Assembly (NCBI GenBank): GCA_009760855.2
Contig: WPIO01000023.1
Location: 5,136,501-5,200,500, forward strand
Length of the DNA stretch: 64,000 bases
Source: Cristatella mucedo
Taxonomy: Eukaryota; Bryozoa; Phylactolaemata; Cristatellidae
Direction: 5' to 3'
Part shown: piece by piece, positions 19,292-28,416 of the stretch
Position numbering within the stretch: position 1 is the first letter of the stretch
How the letters are laid out: the number at the start of each line of letters is the position of its first letter
Program-made: the position numbers and the translations under genes
The notes under the pieces: generated by a model
Told to the model about the DNA's origin: nothing
The model's input: the letters and a program-made list of their open reading frames with translations, nothing else
The model's database searches: none

Positions 19292-20161
19292 ATCAGACCT
19301 AAAAGAAGAGGAATTGGTATAACTAATTACATTAAAAAGAGCGGTGATATACTTACCGTCAGTTTAAGTATGAATGGTAATTTAATAAAGGATTTATGTG
19401 ATCCTGTTGATATTGGAGATGCAGTAAATAGGAAGTACATAGATACCAATTTCATTACTAAAGTATCAAGAGGAACTACAGAGGATAGAGATATTGATAT
19501 GAAAAATTATAAGATAATAGAATTAGCAAATCCTGTAAATCCTAGTGATGCTGCAACAAAAGATTATGCAGACAGTAAACTTTCAAAGACTGGTGGAATT
19601 ATTAATGGGTCACTGATTGTAAATGGAAAGGTAGCTGTTGGTGGACCTCCTATTTCTGATAATGATATTCCAAATAAATCATACATGGACTCTAATTTTC
19701 TTAAACTAACAGGAGGAACTCTCAATGAAAATTTAGATATGAATGGATACTCTATCTTCTTAGAGAACGACACTATTAATCCTAATGATGGTGTAAACAT
19801 TAACTATCTCAACAGAATATCTGATGGAAATATTACTGTGTTACGTTTTAGAGCAACAGTTGATGGGTCTTTAACTACAGAATTATATGAAAAAACCCCT
19901 AATGGTCGTTGGGTTTTTACTTTAGCTGATACTACTATTCCTAGAGGTTTGTTTGTTGTTACAACATTGTATGAATTTACAGCTGGAAGAAAAGATATAG
20001 TATTACCACTTCCAGCCACACTAGTACCATTACAAGATCAATTATACGGTGGGTATGTGCTTGATGCAAATAAAAAAGTTATTCCGACATCAACTTTTAT
20101 ATCAGGCTCAAATTTATTTGATAAAGAATTAAATATTACTGTTTATATATCGATAACATAA
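19289..20161 (+). CDS. Fibre-like protein C, intact
   Basis: An unbroken 290-codon gene. At least four copies of the fibre repeat can be counted (for example NLIKDLCDPVDIGDAVNRKY, KIIELANPVNPSDAATKDY and SIFLENDTINPNDGVNINYL), alternating with KTGG-type turns. A C-terminal globular part (from about residue 180) has RFRATVDG and ends in VYISIT. Repeats of this kind form trimeric beta-helical shafts in phage tail fibres; a similar receptor-binding shaft on the capsid vertices is inferred. It is the longest gene in the element with no break, flanked on both sides by damaged paralogues. Confidence 0.75.
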   Translation: MIRPKRRGIGITNYIKKSGDILTVSLSMNGNLIKDLCDPVDIGDAVNRKYIDTNFITKVSRGTTEDRDIDMKNYKIIELANPVNPSDAATKDYADSKLSKTGGIINGSLIVNGKVAVGGPPISDNDIPNKSYMDSNFLKLTGGTLNENLDMNGYSIFLENDTINPNDGVNINYLNRISDGNITVLRFRATVDGSLTTELYEKTPNGRWVFTLADTTIPRGLFVVTTLYEFTAGRKDIVLPLPATLVPLQDQLYGGYVLDANKKVIPTSTFISGSNLFDKELNITVYISIT

Positions 20162-20162
20162 A

Positions 20163-21103
20163 ATGTTTAGCAGAAGATTATTGGAAATGAACGGAACTCT
20201 AAATCTTGGCAAAAATAGAATAACAAAGAATGGCTATACTATTAGTGAATTAGAAGCTGTAAGTAAAACATTTGCCGATAATGATTATATTCGAAAAGAC
20301 TCTGATGACATTGTAAGAGGAGATTTATCTGCTAAGTAAAAAAATATGTAAATGTGGCTTATCCGGCGAATGGAAATGATTTATCAACAAAGCAGTATCT
20401 TGATACAAAAGTTGGAACAGAATGAGGACAAGTAATAGATGGAACTCTAGAAGTAGACAGATTAATTGTTAATAACTCTACTGACTATTCATACACAAAA
20501 GAAAGAGCTTACTCAACATTTCTAAGAACGAATAGATCTTTTAACCATGAATCATTCTTATTAGATGTGTAATAGGTGCTAAAAGTGTTATTAATTTATC
20601 TAACAACACCGGTGACATTACTTTAGCAAAGCTATCTGATATTACCTTAAAAAACCAATCTACTCAAAGATAACATTGAATATAAGAGACATTAATAGAA
20701 TAAATAGTGATAGAATTAATATTTTTAATAATGATGATGGCATTTATTATGATAATATGAATAGAATAAGCTATAGAACTATTACATCAGCAATGTCAAT
20801 AACCATAGAAAAGTTGTCTGCAGAATATGATAATATGGTACTAGCTGCTATCATAAATTCTACTCACCCAACTTTCTTCCTTCTAATTTACTTAATATAC
20901 CTTATTACAGTGTGGAAGGAGATTACATGTTATTGTGAAGTAATTCTTTAACAAGCTTTGCTATCTTTGAGGAAAGTGATAAACAAATAATATCATTTGA
21001 TGTTAGTTATCCTGTTCTATCTTATGCAGGATTTAGAACACCGAGTCCTTCAGATTTTATTGAGATCGGTTTAGTTAAGAAAGCTAAATTAGTAAATATC
21101 TAA
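20163..21103 (+). pseudogene. Fibre-like protein D, heavily broken
   Basis: Begins one base after the stop of fibre C. The N-terminal repeat MNGTLNLGKNRIT and the later PANGNDLSTKQYLD are fibre repeats. Three or more frameshifts (near 20335, 20570, 20665 and 20880) and TGA codons (about 20424 and 20937) break it, but the coding signal can be followed to a TAA at 21101-21103. The C-terminal part (from 20676) has no repeats. Whether it is one gene or a fibre gene plus a small separate gene cannot be settled here. Its stop overlaps the stop of the next gene on the minus strand. Confidence 0.6.
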
Positions 21104-21491
21104 ATCCTCCAATCCATAGTTTCTTTAATCAACTCTTCTGGAAGTTCAAAGTCCTTTCCTTGATCTATTTCCCTCTTTATTTGTTTTGTTAGTTCTATTT
21201 TTTATAGTAAGCTTCTGACTTAATTCTATTTATTTTTTCTACTTTTAAGTCTTTGAGAAATTCTTCAAAGATTGAACCGTATTCAACTTTACTAAATATA
21301 TTTGCAATCTCTGGTTCAGAGTGATTTATTCTTAGTGCTTTGTATTCAATAACTAGTTTTACAGCATTTAGTAATGTTGATCTAATGCCTCCAATTCTAC
21401 CCATTGGATAAGAACAAATCTTAAAGTCTGAATGCTGCTGTCCTTGAAATTCATTGAGGCAATCCTTACTTCTTGTTTTAACTGAAACCAT
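21100..21491 (-). pseudogene. Unrecognised protein, one frameshift
   Basis: About 130 codons: open from 21491 to 21195, then continued in the next frame after a frameshift near 21205 down to a TAG at 21100. I do not recognise it. It is Lys/Glu-rich and probably helical, with a short glycine turn (PMGRIGGIRS). It starts with a TTATAGAAATG context. Its last bases overlap the end of fibre D tail to tail. Confidence 0.45.
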
Positions 21492-21528
21492 TTCTATAAC
21501 ACTGTTTATTTTGTTTTAATTAAATTAA

Positions 21529-22011
21529 TTATGCGGAAAATTGTGCCTCTAACGCTGCAGCAGTTGCCTTTTGTCTTGCACTAACACCATCAGCTAGATC
21601 AGGAAGAACTGCATAACACTCGTCTTTAACAATTCCAGAGATATCTGGTTTAACTCCTGATACTCCTGAGATAACTGTTGAGAGCGTTGGAAGTTGTGAT
21701 GCCATCCATGTTGTATATCCAGAGATTTCAGGAGGATCATCTAGAAGTGCATCAACTTTAGATCTAACAGTAGATTCAAGATTAGCTGTTACATCAGATA
21801 GTCCAGCAGTTATAATTTTTTGAGCTTCGACATCACATTCATCAAGATAGAATTTCTTAACTGAATTATCAGTCACAACTGAAATATGTGAATCAAGTGC
21901 TTGCTGATTGTAGGCAGTCATCCTTGACCTAACAAGATAATCAACGTTAGATTTCAGAAGAGTGGCACTAATGGCAAGGTTTGGATCAGTAACATCAGAA
22001 GTTGCCTGCAT
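21529..22011 (-). CDS. Unrecognised Ala/Ser/Asp-rich protein, intact
   Basis: An intact gene of 160 codons when the ATG at 22011 is used. That ATG is chosen because it follows a TATATAG box (22016-22022), whereas the frame technically opens earlier at 22038. The protein is helical, rich in Ala, Ser, Val and Asp, without Cys motifs or clear membrane segments. It has loosely repeated ITAGLSDVTANLESTV and VISGVSGVKPDISGIV segments. It lies beside the four-member small-gene cluster. Family unknown; a virion or fibre-chaperone role would be guesswork. Confidence 0.55.
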   Translation of the reverse strand: MQATSDVTDPNLAISATLLKSNVDYLVRSRMTAYNQQALDSHISVVTDNSVKKFYLDECDVEAQKIITAGLSDVTANLESTVRSKVDALLDDPPEISGYTTWMASQLPTLSTVISGVSGVKPDISGIVKDECYAVLPDLADGVSARQKATAAALEAQFSA

Positions 22012-22015
22012 TTTC

Positions 22016-22022
22016 CTATATA
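22016..22022 (-). promoter_or_regulatory. TATATAG box selecting the start at 22011
   Basis: Minus-strand TATATAGGAAAATG; decides the likely start codon of the gene at 21529-22011. Confidence 0.5.
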
Positions 22023-22087
22023 AAAAATAAGAAATCACTCATAGATTCAAAACTAAAAATTAGATTTCAAGTAATTAGCTTTTGTTT

Positions 22088-22324
22088 TTAACTCATCAAA
22101 CGTATTATGAAATTTATCAAATGCTGCAGTATATTTTTTTCTTTCTCTTTCATTTTTTCATATTCATCACAAACCTGTACAAGAATAGAAATTTTTGAAT
22201 CACCTAATGCAAATGTGCGCTTATAAAAATCTACAGCGATATAACTATCATCGAAGCCGCATAAATCTGTTGCTATTCTTGCAGCATATTCACAACAAAG
22301 AATTCTTGAAATTGTTTGATCCAT
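22088..22324 (-). CDS. Small paralogue family, member 1
   Basis: Intact 78-codon gene. Family unknown to me. It shares with its three neighbours a pattern near the N-terminus, (I/V)-x-(R/K)-I-(L/F)-x-C followed by an acidic/Arg patch and IC or LC (here ISRILCCEYAARIATDLC). It also shares a later helix VCDEYEKMKE. The start context is TTATAGGAAATG. Confidence 0.5.
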   Translation of the reverse strand: MDQTISRILCCEYAARIATDLCGFDDSYIAVDFYKRTFALGDSKISILVQVCDEYEKMKEKEKNILQHLINFIIRLMS

Positions 22325-22364
22325 TTCCTATAAAAGAATGAAAATTTATTAATACGATTAAACT

Positions 22365-22606
22365 TTATTTTTTAGCTTCTTTAATTCTTTGATACATTTT
22401 TGTGTATAATTCAGTAATTGTATTTTGTTCCTCCATTAATCGTTCATGAACATCACAAATCTCTAAAAGACTATCAATAGTTGCTCTATCCATTTCTTTT
22501 AGTTTTATAAAATTTGTAATAATTATCTACATGAGAATCAAATAATTAGAAAAATATCTCTTGAACCAGGACACTCAAAAATTCTTATAATTTTATTTTC
22601 ATTCAT
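22365..22606 (-). pseudogene. Small paralogue family, member 2, frameshifted
   Basis: Starts behind TATATAGGAAATG (box 22610-22616). The N-terminal part reads IIRIFECPGSRDIF, and the C-terminal part in another frame has ICDVHERLMEEQ, matching the late helix of member 1. At least one frameshift lies between 22545 and 22495. About 80 codons originally. Function unknown. Confidence 0.45.
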
Positions 22607-22609
22607 TTC

Positions 22610-22616
22610 CTATATA
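22610..22616 (-). promoter_or_regulatory. TATATAG box, paralogue member 2
   Basis: Minus-strand TATATAG three bases before the ATG at 22606. Confidence 0.45.
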
Positions 22617-22679
22617 AGATTAAAAATTTATTTAATACAATCAATTAATTTGTACACCTTGTTTTGTTTTAGGAGTTTT

Positions 22680-22912
22680 TTATTTCTTAGCTGCTTGTTC
22701 AAGCATTTCATTTATCTTACCTCTACACTCCATTAGTTTATCAGAAGCTTTACACATTTCTATAAGAACACTAACAAACAATCTAAATCTGGAATAAGTT
22801 TATCAAGTGAGTGTCTAACTATACGTTGATTATTACCTTTCAGTTTTTGAAGACAGATTTTTACAGCCATTTCTCTAGACGGTTCACAGCTTAGAATTCT
22901 TGAGACGTCCAT
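22680..22912 (-). pseudogene. Small paralogue family, member 3, frameshifted
   Basis: Starts behind TATATAGAAATG (box 22915-22921). It contains VSRILSCEPSREMAVKIC, the clearest form of the family pattern, and after a frameshift near 22780 a helix LIEMCKASDKLMEC, equivalent to the late helix of member 1. About 77 codons. Function unknown. Confidence 0.45.
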
Positions 22913-22914
22913 TT

Positions 22915-22921
22915 CTATATA
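22915..22921 (-). promoter_or_regulatory. TATATAG box, paralogue member 3
   Basis: Minus-strand TATATAGAAATG, the commonest form of the element's start box. Confidence 0.5.
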
Positions 22922-22934
22922 AGTAGAAATATTT

Positions 22935-23356
22935 TTATAATTCAGTTTTTTCATTTTCATAATCAATTTGAAATAGTGGTATATCAGCTTTAGCATAATA
23001 AGTGAAGTCATCTTCAGCTGATTCAGATTCTGATTCAGTTTTTTCATAATCAAATGGAGGTATACCTTCTTCAGTTGATTCAGATCCAGTTTCTAGATGA
23101 TTTATATATTTAGGGCGTATATTTGAATTGAAAACGTGTGTGTGTGGTACTAACTCGAATAACTTTTGTTTACATTTTAAAAATCTCAAAAATAATGTCA
23201 ATAATTGCAGTCTAATTCTTTTAAAATTTTATAGACTTCTGACTTATGAATTGCAGAATGTTGATAACAACCTAATTTTCGTTGACAAATAGAAACCACT
23301 TCACCTCCTACATCATTGCAATTAAGAATCTTTTCAATTTTTTCATCAAAATTCAT
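22935..23356 (-). pseudogene. Small paralogue family, member 4, extended acidic tail
   Basis: The N-terminal 45 residues carry the family pattern (IEKILNCNDVGGEVVSIC). After a frameshift near 23195 the open frame runs 88 codons and ends in a very acidic Glu/Ser/Asp-rich tail (SESTEEGIPPFDYEKTESES). The tail is absent from the other members, so this one may be a fusion with another small protein. The start context GATATAGAAAATG lies at the end of the polymerase gene, whose stop overlaps the box. Confidence 0.45.
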
Positions 23357-23364
23357 TTTCTATA

Positions 23365-26300
23365 TCAAGATAAAAATTTATTTAATACCTTTTCACAATG
23401 ACCTGGATTATTACCTTCACTTAAAGCTTTAGCAATCTTATAATGACCGTAAGCATAACTACAACATCCACAATCTAACCAATATCTTTTTGAATCAAAT
23501 GCTGAAAGTGCAACTTCTTCTAACTCATTAGTAAATAGCTCATGTTTATCTTGAGATATTTTATGAAACTTCCTAATTTGTTTTTCACTAAACTTTTAGT
23601 TTGTTTTACCGTTAAAAATTTCTATACTATCAGTTAAACAACTAACAAATGTGTCATGACCCATTGTTTTAGTTAAAACTGCTTTTGTTACTCCTTTTGC
23701 GGCAGCTTTCCTTTCAGCGTCAACGATACTTACAGAGTATAGTATTGGTCTTAAAGCACATACTTCTAAAATTACTTTTCCTTGTGTTTCACCCTTAAAT
23801 TTATCAATTGTATCAACATCGAAATAATCAGGCATTGCTTTCATATCATCGTAAAAATTAGGTGTTTCAATACTCATAATTAAAGAATCAGTGTCATTAT
23901 AGATTAAACTAACTTTATTTCCATATTTCGGTTTTACAACATCATATAAAAATGTTTGCATATGTAACTTTGATAAATCTAGAATTGCACTACCGATAGA
24001 TATTGGTTTATTCAATTTTGTTTTCGATTGATTTATTTGAAATATTGTCCACGATCTTCCAAAGTCTCTAAAGTTAACCATTTTTGGATCTCTTATTCGT
24101 TTATTGAATTTATTTTTTCCTATTTCATCAACAGTACTAACTAAATAAGTTTTAACTCTTTTTTCAACATATTCACAAGTTTCACTATTTTACCATAAAA
24201 TGAATTCATTATAAGTTTCAAAGATTTCTTACAAACTTTTTACTTGAATTTAATGCTTTCATTTCAGCACACATTTCAATATATGGCTTAAGCCATCTAG
24301 ATTGTTTAAACTTATAAACTTTCTTTACGTCACACACCATTCCATGCTTCAAACAGAATTTAAATATCTATAACGAAGAAGATGATCCTTCTTTGGTTGA
24401 AAGTCACACATTAACTTTGGAACATTGCTTGCTCCTGTTTTGAACTTATTTTGAAAGTTTGAATATTCACTACAATCAACAACTCTATTACAAGCGCATA
24501 ATGGATATTCATTGTGTAAATCATGGTAACACTCTTTAGTTTTCGGATCGTATTCAATATCAACAACAAAAAAGTAACCAATTTCTGATTCATCTTCTAA
24601 CTTAAGAATACTATCAATATTCCACTTCTCATTTGAAATTTCTTCAATGTTTCCTTGTGGAAGAAGTTTCATCATTGCTGTAGGATAAAGACTTGTCGCA
24701 TCTTGATAAGTTATCCATGTTGTTGGTTTATCCTTATCATAATCAGGAACTGATGGATTATTTGCTTTAACAAGTCTACCTGACATATTCCTCCACGAAT
24801 ATATTTTTTAAACATGTCATAATTGTCTCTATCAGTCAACAACTCAATCTTTACTCCCGAAAACCATAATACTGCACTCCATGAGAAGTTTGGTGTTGTT
24901 ACGAAGTTTGCAGGATCTAGTTTTCGTTTTAATATCAGACCTTTTCTAAAACTTTCGAAACAATCTGCAAGTAATAAGACGTCTGTTAGAAGATATAAAA
25001 GTATGGTACTCTAACATATTTTTACAATTAAACTCTTTCCAAACATCATTTGTTTTCTTATAACTTTCATCAGATATTCCAGTCATGTAAACAGTTGAGT
25101 AAAATTCATCCTTGTTTGGAAGAGATGAAACAAAAAACTTCTCAAATGAATCCATGAACTCATAAGGATACTCTCCTTTTGTTGCCAACATATTAAGGTT
25201 TTTATTTGGATGAAGTTCACTTAAAACTTTATAAGAAATTGGGAAACGATCAATTGTTTTACCCATTGTTGATGCTATGAAGTCTAATGAACCAAGCATA
25301 AATTGAGCACTATCCTTAAAAACTATATCCTTAACTCTTAACATCATATACTTTTCAAGATTGTTTGCGATTGGTTCTGCTTCAGCACTAAAATTTGCAA
25401 GTGCTTTAATAATTATGTGTGAATCATATCCTCTAAAGTTATGAAATATAACTGGGTTGCCATTTTTTGAAATCCATTCCAGCTTTTAAGTTAAAAATAT
25501 GATGAGCAGGGCCTCTATATTTATTTGTTAGATGACAATAATCGTGAACTTTTCTCATATCACTATTTTTTGAATTGATTGGTTCTTTACACATCCAGCA
25601 GAAAATAGCTTCTTCATGCTCTTCAATCTCACTTTCAGTCAAGTCATCCATTTTACTTTCTAAATTATGTTCAATCAATGTACTTTTCAAGAAATCTGAT
25701 TCTTCAAATAATCTTTGTAAAAACTTAAATACACAATCAGATCCAACGTTCATAAACTTATCAACAACTTCTTTCCAATCAACAATAAGAAAATCAGCTG
25801 AACATGGAGTGTGTGTTGAACAATTTTCTTGTTTTTCAATTATACATTCAAGGTCAGCATAACAAACAAATGGACATGCATTAAGATGTTTGAAAGAATC
25901 AAACTTAACAAACTTACTATCTTCATCTGGCATTACATAATAATAATTATAATAATAACAATAATAATAATAATGTACTTGATAAAGTGCCCTCAGAGAA
26001 CTTAATCTCTTTCTAGGTGCTTTACATTTGCTGCAAAGGGAAATGCAATTGAATGGTAAATAAAATCATGCTTGAAAAACAAGCAAATGAATAATATGGT
26101 TAGGGGTGACATGCACAGGGTCAGCATGCAAATGTGGTTAGTGGCAGCATGCACAGTGTCAGCACGCATAAGCACATCAAGGACGAATCACAGGGACCCA
26201 CTAAATGCTGTCCTAAATAGGTGTGTTTTTTAGTTCCTTTTAAATGTGGTCAGGTCAGGGGATGTTCTGACGCAGGTCGGGAGGAAGTTCCGGGTTTTGG

Positions 26301-27853
26301 GAGCATACGAATTAAATGCACGGTCTCCAAAGGATTTAAGGTTTGTACGAGGTATTTCTAGACTGTTAGATTCCGAAAACCTGATGGTACGACGGTTGGC
26401 CTGATGGGGGAGTATGTCGGAGAGATAGACTGGAGCCATAGAATGAAGGGACCTAAAAGTGAGCGACAGAACCTTGAAGTCAATCCGTTGCTTGACTGGT
26501 AGCCAGTGCAGGTCGGCGAGAAGTGGAGTAATGTGGCAACTGCGACGCTCACGACAGACAAGCCTAGCTGCAGAGTTTTGCACCAGCTGCAATCGCCTGA
26601 TCGCACATGCTGGTAGGCCAGTGAGCAGTGAGTTGCAGAAGTCGAGACGAGATGTCACGTCGAGATGAGACGTCATGGACCAACTTGAACGTGGTATCCT
26701 TATCTAAACAAGCCCGGATTTTAGCAATGTTATGAAGCTGAAAATAGGCAGATTTTACTGTGGAGCTAATATGGTCGTCTAACAAGAACACATACCTAAC
26801 ATAAACAGTTGCTCCAGAGTTCATACTTTCACATAATTCTAAGTGATCAGTTACTTGTTTTTTCAAAGAATCTATTTAAACATCTATGACAATAATACTG
26901 TTTTCCTCCAGAGTTTGTGGGTCTACATAATGAATTAAAGTTGCTAATCAACATATAATGTCCTTTATCATCTTTAATAAGTAAAAGAAGATTTACATGT
27001 CTTCCTTCTTTCTCATCTGACTTTTTTACAACTCTTAACGGTGAAACTCTTGACTCTTTATATCCACATGAGTAAACATTTATACTAACATTCATTGCTT
27101 TCTCTAATTTATCAATATCTTTAACCATTAATGGCCATTCAATTTCATTAATTAAGTGAGAGTAATTACTTGCTAGTATTTTTTTAAGTCACTTATCTTC
27201 CATTTATTTCTTTCTACCGGATTTAAAGCTCTTAAAACACACCATAGAGTGCAAAACTCATTATTTAGATTTTTAAATTAATTATACACTTTTTCTTAAC
27301 AAGATATTCAGGAGTTTCAATATATGTTCCTCCACCTATAGGTACGTATTTAGAAATAACAACAGAAAATGAATGATAACCAATAAATAACCATCCAGAA
27401 CCAACATTTCGTTCAACTAACATTTCAGAATTAGTTCCTAGTGAAAGCATTATTTTTTCATAAATTGAGTTTGTTGACTCACTATCCATAGTTAACATTG
27501 ATTTTGACTGTGCTCCTTTTCTTTCTCTTTCTCCATTATCAAACATTTTCATCTCGAATGATATTTTTAAATGGACTCTAATACATTTCCACGATCTTCT
27601 GACTCTGTTAAATAATTCATTTGTTTGATATCTAAGAAACTCTTTAATCGATTCTAAGTCTGCATATGCTTTTTTTGTTTTATAAGAAAAAGTAAAAGTA
27701 TTTCCACCGGCAGAAGCAACTGGTTCTATGAAACCAACTTTATTAAGTCTCCCTTTTTTCCAACGTATTTTCTACTTGCTGAATGAAAATCAATATTCAT
27801 TAACCTTCTAGATTCGAAAGGGAAAAATTGCTTTGTCTTAATTGAGAAGACAT
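23365..27853 (-). pseudogene. Protein-primed family B DNA polymerase, broken
   Basis: Replicates the element by protein priming. From N- to C-terminus: a GSGW ... KYVPIGGG leader; Cys/His segment YYCHRCLNRF; exonuclease I with YADLEC; exonuclease II with FHNFRGYDSH; polymerase motif A DATSLYP; motif B MNSFYGK; motif C YNDTDS; and a C-terminal FDSKRYW ... AYGHY tail. It is broken by a LINE at 25940-26789, by frameshifts near 27775, 27270, 27170, 26860, 25470, 24960, 24370, 24230 and 24190, and by a TAA at 23596-23598 just before the tail. The start ATG is behind TATATAG (27857-27863). It is the last gene before the right terminus, the usual Polinton place. All catalytic motifs are still readable. 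Confidence 0.93.
25940..26789 (-). mobile_element. 5'-truncated LINE inserted in PolB
   Basis: GC-richer than the surrounding element. It encodes the C-terminal end of a reverse-transcriptase ORF (CRERRSCHITPLLADLHWLP, then RAFNSYAPKTRNFLP), followed by a 3' UTR ending in an ATT-type repeat near 25940-25975. Copies of the same 3' end occur in the host at 43440-43925 (plus) and 57790-58620 (minus), so this is a host CR1/L2-like family. The five bases ACATA flank it on both sides (25935-25939 and 26790-26794), a likely target duplication. The insertion came after the element was resident. Confidence 0.85.
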
Positions 27854-27856
27854 TTG

Positions 27857-27863
27857 CTATATA
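27857..27863 (-). promoter_or_regulatory. TATATAG box before PolB
   Basis: Minus-strand TATATAGCAAATG; decides the start at 27853, upstream of the longest open part. Confidence 0.5.
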
Positions 27864-27877
27864 AGGTAACCATATTT

Positions 27878-28046
27878 CTGCTAATCAAATATTAAAACTC
27901 AGTTTATTAAACAAAGTAACACGAACGATTGAATTTAGTGATGATTTTTTTCCTTTTACGATATCGGGGAATTTTTTGACAACCGAAGGTGGAACCGAGG
28001 TTGGAGCACAATTTCACGATGTCGTAAAAGGGAAAAACAATCATCA
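27878..28046 (-). repeat. Right terminal inverted repeat
   Basis: Reverse complement of the left terminus. Its outer arm ends AATCATCA at 28046 and its inner arm starts TGATGATT near 27939, so this end is also self-complementary, like the left one. The shared central segment (AACCGAAGGTGGAACCGAGG) is the best conserved part. Confidence 0.93.
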
Positions 28047-28100
28047 ATCCGCAGCAACAGAGATGGATCGTCGTCATGTATTAGTTGGGATCAACTAGTG

Positions 28101-28215
28101 ATATATATACATATATATATATATAATTATAATTATAATCATAATTATAATTATATATATATATATAATTATAATTATAATTATATATATATATATATAA
28201 TTATAATTATAATTC
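28101..28215. repeat. AT-rich palindromic tract beside the element
   Basis: Alternating (TA)n runs and ATAATTATAATT blocks, repeated three times and largely self-complementary, 55 bp outside the right terminus. It also forms the 3' tail side of the SINE that follows. Confidence 0.8.
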
Positions 28216-28352
28216 ATTTGTATAGCACCCCAAGATAACTTAATCTCTATTCAGGCGCCTCACATATGCCTCGGGCTTCGAGCCCACAACCTCAGCCAGA
28301 CCTCGGTCGGGGCGAGCACCTTAACCTCTGGACCAAACCAGCGCGGCATGTA
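28216..28352 (-). repeat. tRNA-derived SINE, family 1
   Basis: Reverse complement of the copy at 57462-57600: CTGGTTTAG-type head, a B-box-like GGCTCGAGCCC, and the tail CTTGGGGTGCTAT. A third, more diverged copy is at 48578-48720. Confidence 0.75.
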
Positions 28353-28353
28353 T

Positions 28354-28354
28354 G

Positions 28355-28394
<40 letters not shown>

Positions 28395-28416
28395 CGTGCG
28401 TGTGTGTGTGTGTGTA
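28354..28416 (+). repeat. (GT)n microsatellite
   Basis: About 60 bases of GT/GC dinucleotide repeat following the SINE. Confidence 0.9.

Larger units (their letters stand above)
4365..28046. mobile_element. Decayed Polinton/Maverick (adintovirus-like) provirus
   Basis: This block is strikingly AT-rich and densely packed with short-spaced genes on both strands, whereas the flanks are GC-richer and gene-poor. It is bounded by inverted repeats of about 168 bp. Inside are the hallmark Polinton genes: rve integrase, protein-primed PolB, FtsK/HerA-type packaging ATPase, adenain-like protease and a double-jelly-roll major capsid protein. Most genes carry in-frame stops and frameshifts, and a LINE lies inside PolB, so the copy is inactive. 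The ends read TGATGA... and ...TCATCA. The flanking bases AGTCCG (left) and ATCCG (right) could be a degraded 6-bp target duplication, but this is weak. Identity as a Polinton is secure; the subgroup is not resolved. Confidence 0.95.

Noticed and set aside
26230-26676. A cellular gene inside the element
   Set aside because: The frame is the end of a LINE reverse-transcriptase ORF, with matching copies in host introns.
4365-28046. Alternative genetic code (TAA read as Gln) in the element
   Set aside because: Several stops would fit Gln, but one TAA aligns with Ser in a paralogue (11877) and one TGA with Gly in a fibre repeat (18478). All three stop codons occur, frameshifts are frequent, and TAA and TAG are also used as plausible true ends.
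4365-28046. Breaks caused by sequencing or assembly error
   Set aside because: The adjacent 3.3 kb of flippase coding sequence shows no frameshift or stop, and many element breaks are substitutions, so real decay is more likely. Some homopolymer frameshifts could still be errors.
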